Positions 1 to 9,370 are shown, numbered from the stretch's first letter. The stretch: 64,000 nucleotides of DNA from an uncultured Alsobacter sp. (GCF_945952055.1 NZ_CAMFHB010000003.1:100323-164322), one strand, 5' to 3'. Translations and numbers: made by a program. The notes: generated from the letters alone by a model not told the origin.

Positions 1-332
1 GCGGTCGAACCGAAAGCCATGACGCGACGATTGAGCATTCCGCGAACCCTTGCCCGGCGGACAACCGGCGCGATGCCAAGGTCATCGGTGGCCCGCCACA
101 TGATGCGGCCAGACCCGAGCCAATACAATGAGGTGGCCAGGAGGGACGCGAACCGAGTCGGTTTTCAGGACCGGTCCGGTCATGCGCGGCCCCAAGGTGC
201 CGTGATCCTCGCCGCCGCGCCCATCGTTCCACCGTAACCGCAGCCACTGCATGCCGCGGTGGGTGTGGACGAGGACACGGGGCCGTGCGACCGTTTTGGA
301 CAGGCGCGTCTCCTCGTGATGAGGCTGTTCCC
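1..332. other. No supported gene at the left edge
   Basis: Short open frames exist on both strands, but none has a recognisable product, a convincing ribosome-binding site or a conserved motif. The stretch precedes the broken glycerophosphodiesterase gene and may hold its promoter. I see no repeat, tRNA or clear operator in it. Confidence 0.4.
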
Positions 333-1097
333 ATGGCTCTTGCACAGCCCTTCAGGATCATCGCCCACCGGGGCGCGAGCGGCTACGCGCCGGAGAACAC
401 GATGGCGGCGTTTCGCCGGGCCGTCGACATGGGGGCCACCGAGGTTTAGACCGACGTCGCCTTCACGCGGGACGGCCGTCTCCTGCTCTTTCACGACGAG
501 ACGCTCGACCGCACCAGCAACGCAACGGGCTTGCCCGAGGACTTCACGCTGGCCGAACTCCAGCAACTGGATGCCGGGTCCTGGCACGATCCGAAGCTGT
601 CGTGGGATCGTGACTATGCCGGTGAACGGCTGATCACCCTCGACGACCTGCTGGACACGTTCGGGACATCGCTGACCTACCATCTCGAATTGAAGAAGCC
701 GATGCCGGGCCTGCCGGAGGCCGTCGTCGCGGCGCTCCAGTCGCGTGGGCTGGCGGGACAGGCCTTCCTTTTCTCCATCGAGGATGAGGCCGGCTTGAAA
801 CGCGCGAAAGCGCTGGAGCCGCGCCTCAGGATCGCCTGGGCACCCGAGGACCTGCTGCGGACCGATCCGCGCGGTGCCGTCGAGCGCTGCGCCGACAACG
901 GCTTCTCGATGATCACGCTCAATGCGAGGAACCAGTCCCGCGACATCGTCGACCTGGCACACGGCCTGGGCCTCGAAGCGCGCAGTTCCGGCATCGCGAG
1001 CCGGGAGGACATGATCGCGGCCGCGGAGCTGGGCTGCAACGGCATGACGATCAACTGGCCGGACTGGCTCATCGACTACGTGCGCTCGTTCGACTGA
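333..1097 (+). pseudogene. Glycerophosphodiester phosphodiesterase with in-frame stop
   Basis: The frame encodes a GDPD-family enzyme (glycerophosphodiester to glycerol-3-phosphate plus alcohol) of about 254 residues, a normal length for UgpQ-type proteins. Visible family motifs are IIAHRGASGYAPENT near the N-terminus, then TDVAFTRDGRLLLFHD, YHLELKKP and a C-terminal NGMTINWPDW. A TAG at 447-449 (codon 39) interrupts it exactly in the conserved E-V-(E/Q)-T-D-V metal-binding stretch; one base change from GAG or CAG would explain it. The rest of the frame is open and looks conserved, so the mutation is recent, is read through, or is a sequencing error. The start at 333 is supported by a GATGAGG about 10 bases upstream and by the HRG motif position. 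Confidence 0.75.
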
Positions 1098-1248
1098 CCG
1101 TCCATCGATCGAGGGTGGCTTGCTGTTTGCCGGCCATGGGCAACAGCCGGTGGCCTCTTGCAGCATGCGGAGTGCCGGTCCGTGACGGCCCTCGCGCAAC
1201 CCTGTGGAGGCGCCCGGCATGGCCCCCACAGGCTGTGCTTTTGCGCGA

Positions 1249-2907
1249 TCAGCCCCCGTCCGATTCCGGCTGGTCGCTGTTGAAGGCGGGCGGCGGGGCG
1301 CCGTTCTTCTTCTGCGCCTCGGACTGGCGGAAGAGGTAGTTGGGGAGTCCCGTCGCGAGCTTCGGCTGCGCCCAGACCAGCATCACCACCATCACCTGCA
1401 TGATCACGAAGGGGACGATGCCGCGGTAAATCATCGACGTGGTGATCGAGGGCGGGGCCACCCCTCTGAGGTAGAACAGCGCGAACCCGAAGGGCGGCGT
1501 GAGGAACGAGGTCTGCAGCACCAGGCCGATGAGGACGCCGAGCAGGATCGGGTCGACGTTCATCATGATCAGGATCGGCGCGGTGATCGGCACCGTGATG
1601 AAGATGATCTCGAAGGTGTCGAGGAAGAAGCCGAGGACGAACATGATGGTCATCACCAGCATCACCGCGCCCGTCTGACCGCCCGGCATGGTCGCCAGGA
1701 AGCCGCGGACGAGGTCCTCGCCGCCCATGCGGGTGAAGACGAGGGCGAAGGCCGAGGCGCCGAGGAGGATGACGAACACCATGGAGGTGATGGTCATCGT
1801 TCCTTTTGAGCTCTCGAACAGCGTCTCGAAGAAGTCGCGTCGCAGCTCCGCCGAGGCGACGACCGGCACCATTGCGGCAACGATCATCACGAGCAGCATC
1901 GTGAGCAGGCCGAAGGCGCCGCCGAGCCACACGATCACGCCGATCAGCGCCAGGAACCCGATCCAGAAGAAGAAGAGGTTCTTCTCCAGGTCCGCCGGCG
2001 AGTGCCCCTTCAGATAGCGGTCGGCCAGGAGCTTGATGATGGCGAGCAGCAGCGCGCCCATCGAGCCCACCGAGGCGGATTCGGTGGGGGTCGCCACGCC
2101 AGCGATGATGGAGCCGAGCACGGCGACGATCAGCGCGAGCGGCGGAATGAGGGCCACCACGACGCGGCGGCCGAGGCCCGCGCGCTCCTCGGCGGTCATG
2201 ACCAGGGCGGGCGCGCACTTGGGGTCGACCGCGGCCCGGAAGATGACCCACAGCGCGTAGATCACCGCAAGTCCGATGCCGGGGATGAAGGCCCCGGCGA
2301 AGAGGTCGCCGACCGACACGGTGTCGGGCGCGAAGTTGCCCTTGGCGAGCTGGGCGGCGGCATTGGCGCCCTGGAGGATGTCGGCGACGAAGATCAGCAC
2401 CGTCGAGGGCGGAACGATTTGGCCGAGCGTTCCCGCCGCGCAGATGACGCCGGTGGCGAGCTTGGGATCGTAGCCCGCGCGCATCATCGCCGGCAGCGCG
2501 AGGAGGCCCATGGCGACGACCGTCGCGCCGACGACGCCCGTGGAAGCGGCCAGCAGCGTGCCGACGATGACGACAGAGATGCCGAGACCGCCCCGGATGG
2601 AGCCGAAGAGCTGTCCCATGGTGGTGAGCAGTACTTCTGCGATCTTCGAGCGTTCGAGCACGACGCCCATGAAGATGAACAGCGGCACGGCGATCAGGAC
2701 CGGGTTGGTGATGACGCCGAAGAAGCGCGACGCCAGGCCCTGGAACAGGGCGGGGTCGAAGGCGCCGATCCACCAGCCCAGCAGGCCGAACATCACGGCG
2801 AGGCCGCCGAGCGTCCAGGCCACGATGTAGCCGAACATCAGGACGACGAGGATGGTGACGAAGAAGAGGGCGGCCAGAACCTGGCCGGCAATGGCGGGAT
2901 CCCACAT
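1249..2907 (-). CDS. TRAP transporter large permease (DctM family)
   Basis: This is the multi-helix membrane subunit (552 residues) of a tripartite ATP-independent periplasmic transporter, which uses an ion gradient to import a substrate handed over by the binding protein. The protein is almost wholly hydrophobic helices joined by short loops. It shows DctM-type stretches such as IFMGVVLERS, GTLLAASTGVVGATVVAMGLLALP and the C-terminal VLIGLVLQTSFLTPPFGFALFYLRG. It is longer than typical 425-residue DctM proteins, with an extra central segment, as in the large subfamily linked to organic-acid transporters. It is last in a three-gene minus-strand operon, 25 bases after the small permease. Confidence 0.93.
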   Translation of the reverse strand: MWDPAIAGQVLAALFFVTILVVLMFGYIVAWTLGGLAVMFGLLGWWIGAFDPALFQGLASRFFGVITNPVLIAVPLFIFMGVVLERSKIAEVLLTTMGQLFGSIRGGLGISVVIVGTLLAASTGVVGATVVAMGLLALPAMMRAGYDPKLATGVICAAGTLGQIVPPSTVLIFVADILQGANAAAQLAKGNFAPDTVSVGDLFAGAFIPGIGLAVIYALWVIFRAAVDPKCAPALVMTAEERAGLGRRVVVALIPPLALIVAVLGSIIAGVATPTESASVGSMGALLLAIIKLLADRYLKGHSPADLEKNLFFFWIGFLALIGVIVWLGGAFGLLTMLLVMIVAAMVPVVASAELRRDFFETLFESSKGTMTITSMVFVILLGASAFALVFTRMGGEDLVRGFLATMPGGQTGAVMLVMTIMFVLGFFLDTFEIIFITVPITAPILIMMNVDPILLGVLIGLVLQTSFLTPPFGFALFYLRGVAPPSITTSMIYRGIVPFVIMQVMVVMLVWAQPKLATGLPNYLFRQSEAQKKNGAPPPAFNSDQPESDGG

Positions 2908-2932
2908 GGCGATCGTCGTCCTTCGGGCGTGG

Positions 2933-3466
2933 TCAGTGGGAGGCTTTGCCGGCGAACTCTTCGCGGCCGCCGAGGACGAGCAGGGAGCGTCCGATCATCG
3001 CGCAACCCTGCAGCACGATCAGGCCGACGAAGATCACGAGCGTGCCCTTGAGCAGCCACCAGGCCGGCAGGCCGCCGGGATTCGGGGATCCCTCGCCGGT
3101 GACGAAAGCGCTCCAGAAGTGGCGCCAGAAGGCCCAGCCGACGACGGCCATGAACGGAAAGAGGAACAGGATGGTACCGGCCATGTCGAGCTGGGCGCGC
3201 CGGCGTGGGGACATCCTGGCGTAGAAGATGTCGACCCGGACGAAGCCGCCGGTCATCATCGTGTAGGCGCCGCCGAGCACGATGGCCGCCGCGTGCTGCC
3301 AGACATAGGCTTCCTGGAGCCAGGTGAAATTGGTGTTCAGCGCATAGCGCAGGTAGACGGTCGCGAAGCAGACCAGCACCGTGCCGAGCGCCAGCCAGGC
3401 GACGGCCTTGCCGACCCAGCCGTTGAGCGTCTCGACGCCATGGACGAAGGACTCGATGGACTTCAT
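2933..3466 (-). CDS. TRAP transporter small permease (DctQ family)
   Basis: This 177-residue protein has four predicted membrane helices and is the small membrane subunit that pairs with the DctM subunit just downstream. The N-terminal part contains KAVAWLALGTVLVCFATVYLRYA and a tryptophan-rich loop (TWLQEAYVWQHAAAIVLGGAYTM), both typical of DctQ, where the W-E-x3-Y/W motif is the main signature. It lies between the binding-protein gene and the large permease in the same orientation. The start is supported by the match to family N-termini. The substrate cannot be read from this subunit. Confidence 0.9.
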   Translation of the reverse strand: MKSIESFVHGVETLNGWVGKAVAWLALGTVLVCFATVYLRYALNTNFTWLQEAYVWQHAAAIVLGGAYTMMTGGFVRVDIFYARMSPRRRAQLDMAGTILFLFPFMAVVGWAFWRHFWSAFVTGEGSPNPGGLPAWWLLKGTLVIFVGLIVLQGCAMIGRSLLVLGGREEFAGKASH

Positions 3467-3573
3467 GCTTCAACCCGGAGATCAGGACGTGACGCGCGTC
3501 GAGGACCGGCGGACCCGAGGGAAGCTTCGGGCCCGCCGTCCGTCTCCGGCTCAATGGGGATGGGCCGGATCGC

Positions 3574-4707
3574 TCAGGCGACCGGGAACTTGAACTGCAA
3601 CGTGCGGGCGTTGAGGAAAGCCTGCTCGTTGAAGCGCAGGAACCGCATGGTGTTGTCGCGCGCTGCGAGATAGCTCTTCAGCGTGCGCTTCATGTGGTCG
3701 TCGCCCGTGTCCATCATCTCCTGGACGAGCTGGCCTGAGGCGTTGCCGAGCCCGGCGAGGACGTCGTTGTTGAGACGCAGGAACCGGACATTGTGCTGCG
3801 TGCGCAGCACTTCCATCGTACGACCCGAGCCGATGTCGTAGTCGACCTTCATGTCCTCGTGCATCCACTGCGACGCGATGCGGATGATCATCTGGAGGTC
3901 CTTCGGCAGGGCCTCGTACTTCTTGCGGTTGACCATCAGCTGCATCATGCCGCCGGGCTCCTGGACGCCGGGTCCATAGGAGATCTTCGCGACCTGGTGG
4001 AAGCCGAGCGCGAGGTCGTTCAGCGGGCCGATGAATTCGGCCGCGTCGATCGCTCCCGATTGCAGCGCCGAGAAGATCTCGCCCGCGGGCAGCAGGACCG
4101 CCGAGCCGCCGACGCGCTTGAGGAGCTCGCCGCCGAGCCCCGGGATGCGCATCTTGAGGCCCTTGAAGTCCTCCATGCTGTTGATCTCCTTCTTGAACCA
4201 GCCGAACGACTGCGCCGCCGTCTGGCCCGCCGGGAAGGAGATGATCCCAAATTTCTGGTTGAGCTCATCCCAGAGCTGCCAGCCGCCGCCATGGTACACC
4301 CAGGCAGCCTGCTCCTGCGCGGTCATGCCGAACGGCACCGCGAAGAACACGGAGAACGCCGGGCTCTTGCCGTGGTGATAGAACGACGCGTCGTGGCCCA
4401 GGTCGGCGGTGCCGTCCATGACGGCGTCCATGCACTTGAGCGCGGGCACGAGTTCGCCGGCGGCGAAGAACTTGATCTTGATGCGGTTGCCGGACATGTC
4501 CTCGATGGTCTTGGCAAGCCGCTCGGCGCCGGTGCCGGCGCCCGGCAGGCCCTTCGGCCACGAGGACACCATGCGAAGCTCGATGGTGCCGCTGGCGAGT
4601 GCCGGCTTGGCCAGCGTCGAGGCCGCGGCGGCGCCGATCAGCGCGGAGCCGGCGAGAAACTTGCGGCGACCGAGCTTGCCCGGATCGTTCCTGGTATCGC
4701 GAGACAT
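3574..4707 (-). CDS. TRAP transporter substrate-binding protein, TakP-like (DctP family)
   Basis: This 377-residue periplasmic protein would capture the substrate for the TRAP permease encoded downstream. It begins with a twin-arginine signal (RRKFLAGSALIGAAAA, residues about 14-30), so it is probably exported folded. The mature part has the DctP pattern: SSWPKGLPGAG, FFAAGELVPAL, VPFGMTAQEQAAW, AGQTAAQSFGWFKKEI and GLKMRIPGLGGELL, then the substrate-contacting SALQSGAIDAAEFIGP and the YGPGVQEPGGMM segment. This motif set is closest to the TakP group that binds 2-oxo acids or related small acids, so an organic acid is the likely ligand (inference). The start at 4707 is set by an AGGAGG about 6 bases upstream. 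It is first in the operon. Confidence 0.93.
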   Translation of the reverse strand: MSRDTRNDPGKLGRRKFLAGSALIGAAAASTLAKPALASGTIELRMVSSWPKGLPGAGTGAERLAKTIEDMSGNRIKIKFFAAGELVPALKCMDAVMDGTADLGHDASFYHHGKSPAFSVFFAVPFGMTAQEQAAWVYHGGGWQLWDELNQKFGIISFPAGQTAAQSFGWFKKEINSMEDFKGLKMRIPGLGGELLKRVGGSAVLLPAGEIFSALQSGAIDAAEFIGPLNDLALGFHQVAKISYGPGVQEPGGMMQLMVNRKKYEALPKDLQMIIRIASQWMHEDMKVDYDIGSGRTMEVLRTQHNVRFLRLNNDVLAGLGNASGQLVQEMMDTGDDHMKRTLKSYLAARDNTMRFLRFNEQAFLNARTLQFKFPVA

Positions 4708-5125
4708 GAATCCTCCTGACGATCTGGTTGTTTGAAAACAGAGGCGAGCGACACCCTCAGACATGCACTGAATGCATGTCAGGCGTGCGTCTTGAGCAGA
4801 GATGGCGTGGCTCAGTTTTCGGTCAAGGGACTCGAACGCAAAAATTTCATCTTCTCGCCACGCTCGATTTCACGTTTGTATCGAGGGGTTTAGCGACTGC
4901 GATGACGCTGCGTTGTGGGGGCGCTACGTGGGCGATCAGAGCGCGAACGTTCCCGGCGACGAGGCCTCATTCGGCTGGCGAGACCCCGGCGCCGGGGGCC
5001 CGAAAAATCGTCCCACCGCGCCCCATGAGGGTCCGCGCGGCGTGACCGATGAGATCGGCCTCTTCGACATCCCTGGCGAGGGCACGGCCAGCGGGCCACT
5101 CCGCTGCCCTGCGGGGCAGCGGTCG
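4708..5125. other. Intergenic region upstream of the TRAP operon
   Basis: This 418-bp gap lies between the start of the TRAP binding-protein gene and the stop of the flavoprotein gene. Apart from the inverted repeat at 4760-4780 I see no gene, tRNA or repeat. The part at about 4830-4910 is visibly less GC-rich than its surroundings and is the likely place for the TRAP promoter. Confidence 0.4.
4760..4780. promoter_or_regulatory. Perfect 8-bp inverted repeat, likely TRAP operator
   Basis: GACATGCA at 4760-4767 and its exact reverse complement TGCATGTC at 4773-4780 are separated by 5 bases. The site lies 53 bases upstream of the TRAP binding-protein start codon, a normal place for a repressor or activator site. 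Arms of this size and spacing fit a dimeric regulator such as a GntR- or LysR-type protein. No regulator gene sits next to it, so the partner is unknown. Confidence 0.5.
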
Positions 5126-6352
5126 TCACGCGGTCCCGGATGCGGCCGCGGGGCGTGCCTGGATGATCGGGGCCGCCGCGGCGAACATCGCCTCGCGGGT
5201 CGGGGGATCCGGCGGGTAGATGCGTGAGCCGTTGATCGTCCGCTTGACGCCCTTGGCCTTGTCGCCCGTGGCGACGATCGTGTCCCGGTCCCACCCCGAC
5301 GTGTAGAGCGCGCCTTGGGGGCCGAGGTCGAGCACGGTGACGTAGTCGGGCGCGGAGAAGGCCACGCGCTCGTCGGGACGCCCCAGGAGGTCGCAGGCGG
5401 CGTTGTGCCCGGCGATGCGTCCCATGGGCCGGGCGTGCTGGCACGACATCAGCGTGCGGTGCCCGGCATCGTCCGCCAGCGCGCTGGCGCAATCGCCCGC
5501 CGCGTGCACCGCCGCGAGGCCCTCGACCGCGAGGAAGCGATCCACGCTCAGGCGACCCTGCCGGTCGCACGGCACGCCGAGCGTGGCCGCGATCGGACTG
5601 GCGCGCATGCCCGTGGCCAGGACGACCGTCGACGCGACGATCCGGCTGCCGTCGCCGAGCGTGACGCCGTCGGGGTCGATCGAGGCCACAGGCGTGTGCG
5701 ACAGGATCTCGACCCCGCAGGCGGCAAGGGCCTCGCGGACGCGCGGCGCGCCTTGTCCCATCCAGGACCCCGCCTCGCCGCGGTCGATCAGGACCACGCG
5801 GATGGCTCCGGCACCCGGGAACAGCGCCTGAAGGCGGCCGGGCAGTTCGCAGGCGATCTCTATGCCGACCGAGCCGCCACCCACCACGACGGCCGTGCGC
5901 GCGCTCCCGGTCGCGGCGCCGGCGCCGAGTGCGAGGAGATGGGCGTGGAGCCTCTCGCCGCCGGCAAACGTGTCCACGTCGAAGGTCGGGCCGCGAAGCG
6001 GCACGGGCGGGGGCGCGAGCGCGCTCCCGGTGGCGAGCACCAGTTGCCCGTAGGGCAGGGGCGTCGGGGACCCCGAGAGGGTGACGGTGCGACCGGCGGG
6101 ATCGATGCCGACGACCTCGGCCGGCGCGTGCCGCACGCCGATGGGATCGAGCAACGAGGCCAGGGGGATGCGGACCGGGGCGAGGTCGGCCTCGTAGCAA
6201 CGCACGCGGATCGTGTGGAAGGCCGAAGGATCGACGAGGACGATGTCGAGGGTCTCGGCGGATCGCCCTGCGAGGTCCCGCGCCCGCGCCGCGGCTGCGG
6301 CCGCCCACAAGCCGGCGAACCCGCCCCCTGCAACGACGATGCGATCGACCAT
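5126..6352 (-). CDS. FAD-dependent NAD(P)H oxidoreductase, NDH-2-like
   Basis: This 408-residue flavoprotein of the pyridine nucleotide-disulfide oxidoreductase family resembles type II NADH dehydrogenases. The N-terminus carries the FAD Rossmann motif VVAGGGFAGLWAA. A second dinucleotide motif, AVVVGGGSVGIEIACEL, lies near residue 155 for NAD(P)H. A third FAD-contact motif, VHAAGDCASAL, lies near residue 285. No CxxxxC redox disulfide is visible, which argues against a disulfide reductase and for quinone or ferredoxin reduction (inference). The start at 6352 follows a GGGAGGG in front of MVDRIVVAGGG. No partner subunit is adjacent. Confidence 0.8.
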   Translation of the reverse strand: MVDRIVVAGGGFAGLWAAAAAARARDLAGRSAETLDIVLVDPSAFHTIRVRCYEADLAPVRIPLASLLDPIGVRHAPAEVVGIDPAGRTVTLSGSPTPLPYGQLVLATGSALAPPPVPLRGPTFDVDTFAGGERLHAHLLALGAGAATGSARTAVVVGGGSVGIEIACELPGRLQALFPGAGAIRVVLIDRGEAGSWMGQGAPRVREALAACGVEILSHTPVASIDPDGVTLGDGSRIVASTVVLATGMRASPIAATLGVPCDRQGRLSVDRFLAVEGLAAVHAAGDCASALADDAGHRTLMSCQHARPMGRIAGHNAACDLLGRPDERVAFSAPDYVTVLDLGPQGALYTSGWDRDTIVATGDKAKGVKRTINGSRIYPPDPPTREAMFAAAAPIIQARPAAASGTA

Positions 6353-6439
6353 CGAACCCTCCCGCTGTCGGACCATAGCCGAGGTGAAGGCCGATGACGA
6401 CGCCCGCTGTCGGCGCGTCCCGGCCTCGCGGGCCAGTGG

Positions 6440-7363
6440 TCAGGCCTTCCCCCGCGCCGCCCGGCCCGGTGCCTTGGATCCGCACACGTCCAGGACGAGG
6501 CCGCGAAGCCAGCGATGGGGCGGATCGGCCTCCATGCGCGGGTGCCAGATCAGCGAGACGGTGATCTCGGGCACGGGAAACGGCAGCGCGAAGGCATGCA
6601 TGCCGGTTCGAAGCCCCTCCGTATGCCGCGCCGGGACGGTGGCGACGAGGTCGGTTTGGCGGGCGATGCCGATGGCTTCGGCAAAGCCGCCGACGATGGC
6701 GGCCGATGCGCGCCCGAGGCCGATGTCCTCGAGGGCGCGGTCGACCGGCCCCTTCTCCCGGCCGCGCCGCCAGACGACGACATGCCGGGCCGCGACGTAT
6801 CGGTCGCGGTCGCAGGCGCTGCCGGCCAAGGGATGTCCGGCGCGGACCACGCCGACGAAGCGGTCGCGGAACAGGGCGTGGGCGCGCAGCTCCGGCCCGC
6901 TCGTGGCGCGCAGGATCCCGGTCTCCAGGTCCACGGACCCGTCACGGAGCCGGTCGTTGTCCCGCTCGTCCTTCGGCAGGAAGCGAAGGCCGACGCCGGG
7001 CGCCTGCGTTTCGATACGGCGCAGGAGCGCCGGGCCGAACGTCTCGACGAAGCCCTCGCTGGTCCTGATCGTGAAGGTGCGCGACAGCCCGGCGAGATCG
7101 AGCGCCACGGAGGGGCGCAGCACCGCCTCGGCCTCCTCCACCAGCCGCCGCACCTGCTCCCGCAGGGCCAGCGCGCGGGGCGTTGGCACGAGGTCCCGGC
7201 CGGCGCGCACGAGCAGGGGATCGCCCATGGCGACCCGCAGCCGGGCGAGCGCGCGGCTCATGGCGGATGGGCTCAGCCGGAGCCGGCGTGCCGCGCCGGC
7301 GACGCTGCCCTCCTCGAGCAGGACGTCGAGAGTCGTGAGCTGGCTGAGGTCCGGCCTGGCCAT
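6440..7363 (-). CDS. LysR-family transcriptional regulator
   Basis: This 307-residue protein has an N-terminal winged helix-turn-helix (residues about 5-65, with EEGSVAGAARRLRLSPSAMSRALARLR) followed by a LysR-type effector-binding domain. The HTH fits the NodD/SyrM-like branch, where the segment FTIRTSEGFVETFGPALL opens the effector domain. It is divergent from the DHA2 efflux gene at 7487, and a near-palindrome with LysR-site geometry lies between them. It therefore probably controls itself and the pump. The effector is not evident. Confidence 0.9.
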   Translation of the reverse strand: MARPDLSQLTTLDVLLEEGSVAGAARRLRLSPSAMSRALARLRVAMGDPLLVRAGRDLVPTPRALALREQVRRLVEEAEAVLRPSVALDLAGLSRTFTIRTSEGFVETFGPALLRRIETQAPGVGLRFLPKDERDNDRLRDGSVDLETGILRATSGPELRAHALFRDRFVGVVRAGHPLAGSACDRDRYVAARHVVVWRRGREKGPVDRALEDIGLGRASAAIVGGFAEAIGIARQTDLVATVPARHTEGLRTGMHAFALPFPVPEITVSLIWHPRMEADPPHRWLRGLVLDVCGSKAPGRAARGKA

Positions 7364-7397
7364 CGCGTGATCCCCCACGTCTATGTATGGCGTTGGA

Positions 7398-7414
7398 TGC
7401 ACTGATTCAATGCA
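7398..7414. promoter_or_regulatory. 17-bp near-palindrome, likely LysR operator
   Basis: The sequence TGCACTGATTCAATGCA equals its own reverse complement at 14 of 17 positions, with identical TGCA ends. It lies in the 123-bp divergent interval, 35 bases from the LysR start and 73 from the efflux gene. Length and symmetry fit the T-N11-A type of LysR recognition site. Confidence 0.45.
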
Positions 7415-7486
7415 ACCGTTGCGCCTTCCGCCATGTCTGCATGGGGCCGATGGTGATCTCCAGTCCGTCGTCCTGGAGGTCTTCCG

Positions 7487-8878
7487 ATGCCATTCCCCTT
7501 CGCACGCCCTGCCGCGGGTTCCGCGCACGGAGGCTTCGCCGCGCTGGCCGCGGCGACCCTCCTGGCCTCGCTCGGAACCAGCAGCGCCAACGTCACCCTG
7601 CCCGCCGTGGCGGACGACCTGGGCGCGTCCTTCGGGGCCGTCCAGTGGATCGTCCTGTCCTACCTCGTCGCCATGACGGCGCTCGCCGTCATCGTCGGAC
7701 GCCTGGCCGACAGGGTCGGGCAGCGCCGCGTCCTCGTGCTGGGCCTGCTGCTGTTTGCCGGAGCGTCGCTGGCGGGCGGATGCGCGCCGGGTCTCGCGAT
7801 CCTGGTCGCCGCACGGGCGGCCCAAGGGGCAGGGGCCGCGGCCATGATCGCCGTGTCGCTCGCCCTGGTCCCGCAGGTGTCGCGTCCCGAGCGCCTCGGG
7901 TCGACCATGGGCCTCATCGGGACGATGTCGGCCATCGGCACCGCGCTGGGCCCGGCGGTCGGCGGCGTGCTGGTCGCCGCGCTGGGCTGGCGGGGCGTCC
8001 TCCTGGCCCAGGCGCCGATCGGGGCGGCGGTCGCCCTGGGTGCCTGGACCCTGCTTCCCCGGGGCCGGGCCGTCTCGCCGTCGGCCCACGCCCGCTTCGA
8101 CTGGCCGGGCGCCATCGTGCTGGCGGTCGCACTCTCCGCCTTTGCGCTCGCCATGACCGGGGGGCGTGGCGCCTCCGGCCCGGTGACGGCGGGACTGGCG
8201 GCAGTGGCCGTCGCGGCCACCGTCGTGCTCCTGCGCATCGAACGGCGTGCGCCCGTGCCGGTCGTGCCCCTGGCCTCGTTGCGCGACGGGGTCCTGCGTG
8301 CGGGCTACGCGGCGTCCGCCGTGGTGTCGAGCGTGGTCATGGCGACCCTCGTCGTCGGTCCGTTCCACCTGTCGGCCGTCCTCGGCCTCGATGCCGCCGC
8401 CACGGGCCTCGCCATGTCGTGCGGACCCATCGTCTCGGCGCTGGCGGGCGTGCCGGCCGGTCGCCTCGTCGACCGCTTCGGCGGCCATCGGGTCGCGCCC
8501 GCCGGTCTCGCCGGGATGGTCGCCGCCGCCGCGTCGCTGGCGGTCGTTCCGGCGGGGCTCGGTGTTGCCGGCTACGTGGTGCCGCTCGTGGTCCTGACGG
8601 CGGGCTATGCGCTGTTCCAGGCCGCCAACACCACGACGGTGATGCGCGCCGCCGACGCCGAAGGGCGCGGTGCGGTGTCGGGGATGCTGAGCCTCTCGCG
8701 AAACCTCGGCCTGATCACCGGCGCGGCCCTGCTGGGGGCCGTCTACGCCGCCTTCGCGGGAGATCCCGCCGCGGCCGGCACGCCGTCGGAGGCTGGCAGC
8801 CATGCCGTGTTCGGCCTCGCGGCGGTCATGCTGGGCGCAACCCTCGCGGTCGTCCGCCGCGCCGCCCCGGCCCGGTAA
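7487..8878 (+). CDS. MFS drug/proton antiporter, DHA2-like
   Basis: This 463-residue inner-membrane exporter of the major facilitator superfamily has about 14 hydrophobic segments, consistent with the DHA2 (EmrB/QacA-type) group. The motif-A-like loop GRLADRVGQRRVLVLG follows helix 2, and a motif-C-like GTMSAIGTALGPAVGGVL sits in helix 5, the antiporter signature. It is divergently arranged with a LysR regulator, a common layout for inducible efflux. Start ATG 7487 has GGAGG about 10 bases upstream. The substrate is unknown. Confidence 0.88.
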   Translation: MPFPFARPAAGSAHGGFAALAAATLLASLGTSSANVTLPAVADDLGASFGAVQWIVLSYLVAMTALAVIVGRLADRVGQRRVLVLGLLLFAGASLAGGCAPGLAILVAARAAQGAGAAAMIAVSLALVPQVSRPERLGSTMGLIGTMSAIGTALGPAVGGVLVAALGWRGVLLAQAPIGAAVALGAWTLLPRGRAVSPSAHARFDWPGAIVLAVALSAFALAMTGGRGASGPVTAGLAAVAVAATVVLLRIERRAPVPVVPLASLRDGVLRAGYAASAVVSSVVMATLVVGPFHLSAVLGLDAAATGLAMSCGPIVSALAGVPAGRLVDRFGGHRVAPAGLAGMVAAAASLAVVPAGLGVAGYVVPLVVLTAGYALFQAANTTTVMRAADAEGRGAVSGMLSLSRNLGLITGAALLGAVYAAFAGDPAAAGTPSEAGSHAVFGLAAVMLGATLAVVRRAAPAR

Positions 8879-8884
8879 GGGCGT

Positions 8885-9298
8885 TCACCGCAGCGGGCGG
8901 ATGGACTTGATCACCAGCACGCTGCCGGAGGCCCCGCAGGCACCCACCTGCAGGTCGACGCGCGCGCCCTTGGCGAGAAGCTGGTCCAAGCCCTGCCGGA
9001 TCCATTTGAGATCGGCGGCGCTCATCTGCGCCGCCGGCAATTCGTGCACGTTGGCGTAGCTCTCGGTGCCATCCGCCTCCTCGACGGTGACGCCTGACAG
9101 GAGGCCGCGAGGATCGGTCTCCTGCGACACGACCGTACCCGCCACCTTGGCCGGCAGGCATCCGGTCGCACCGCCGAGATTGGTGATCTCGACGACGCGC
9201 TGGCGGTCGCGGTCGAGCTTGTAGCGGGGCGCGGCCTTCGCCGTCGCCGGCACCAGAACGGCAAGGGCGAGCAGGGCCGCGATCCACCGCGTCGACAT
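8885..9298 (-). CDS. Secreted small protein, unknown function
   Basis: This 137-residue protein has a Sec signal peptide (MSTRWIAALLALAVLVPATAKA, cleavage about residue 22). The mature domain of about 115 residues has two cysteines (in ATGCLPAK and VGACGASG) that could form a disulfide. I do not recognise the fold. The start at 9298 is preferred over 9307 because a GAGGA lies 8 bases upstream. Its stop is 6 bases from the converging end of the efflux gene, so it belongs to a separate transcript. Confidence 0.6.
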   Translation of the reverse strand: MSTRWIAALLALAVLVPATAKAAPRYKLDRDRQRVVEITNLGGATGCLPAKVAGTVVSQETDPRGLLSGVTVEEADGTESYANVHELPAAQMSAADLKWIRQGLDQLLAKGARVDLQVGACGASGSVLVIKSIRPLR

Positions 9299-9370
9299 GA
9301 GCATCATCCTCGACGTTGCCCTCCGCCCACGCGCCGACGTGAGCGGATCGGAGCGGTTGGGGGCGCAGCG

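Noticed and set aside
19..345. Frames at the left edge on both strands
   Set aside because: No family match, no start signals and compositional features of shadow frames in GC-rich DNA.
6440..8803. 787-codon minus-strand frame running through the efflux gene
   Set aside because: Only the part up to 7363 is the LysR gene; the remainder is antisense to the MFS gene and Arg/Gly/His-rich.
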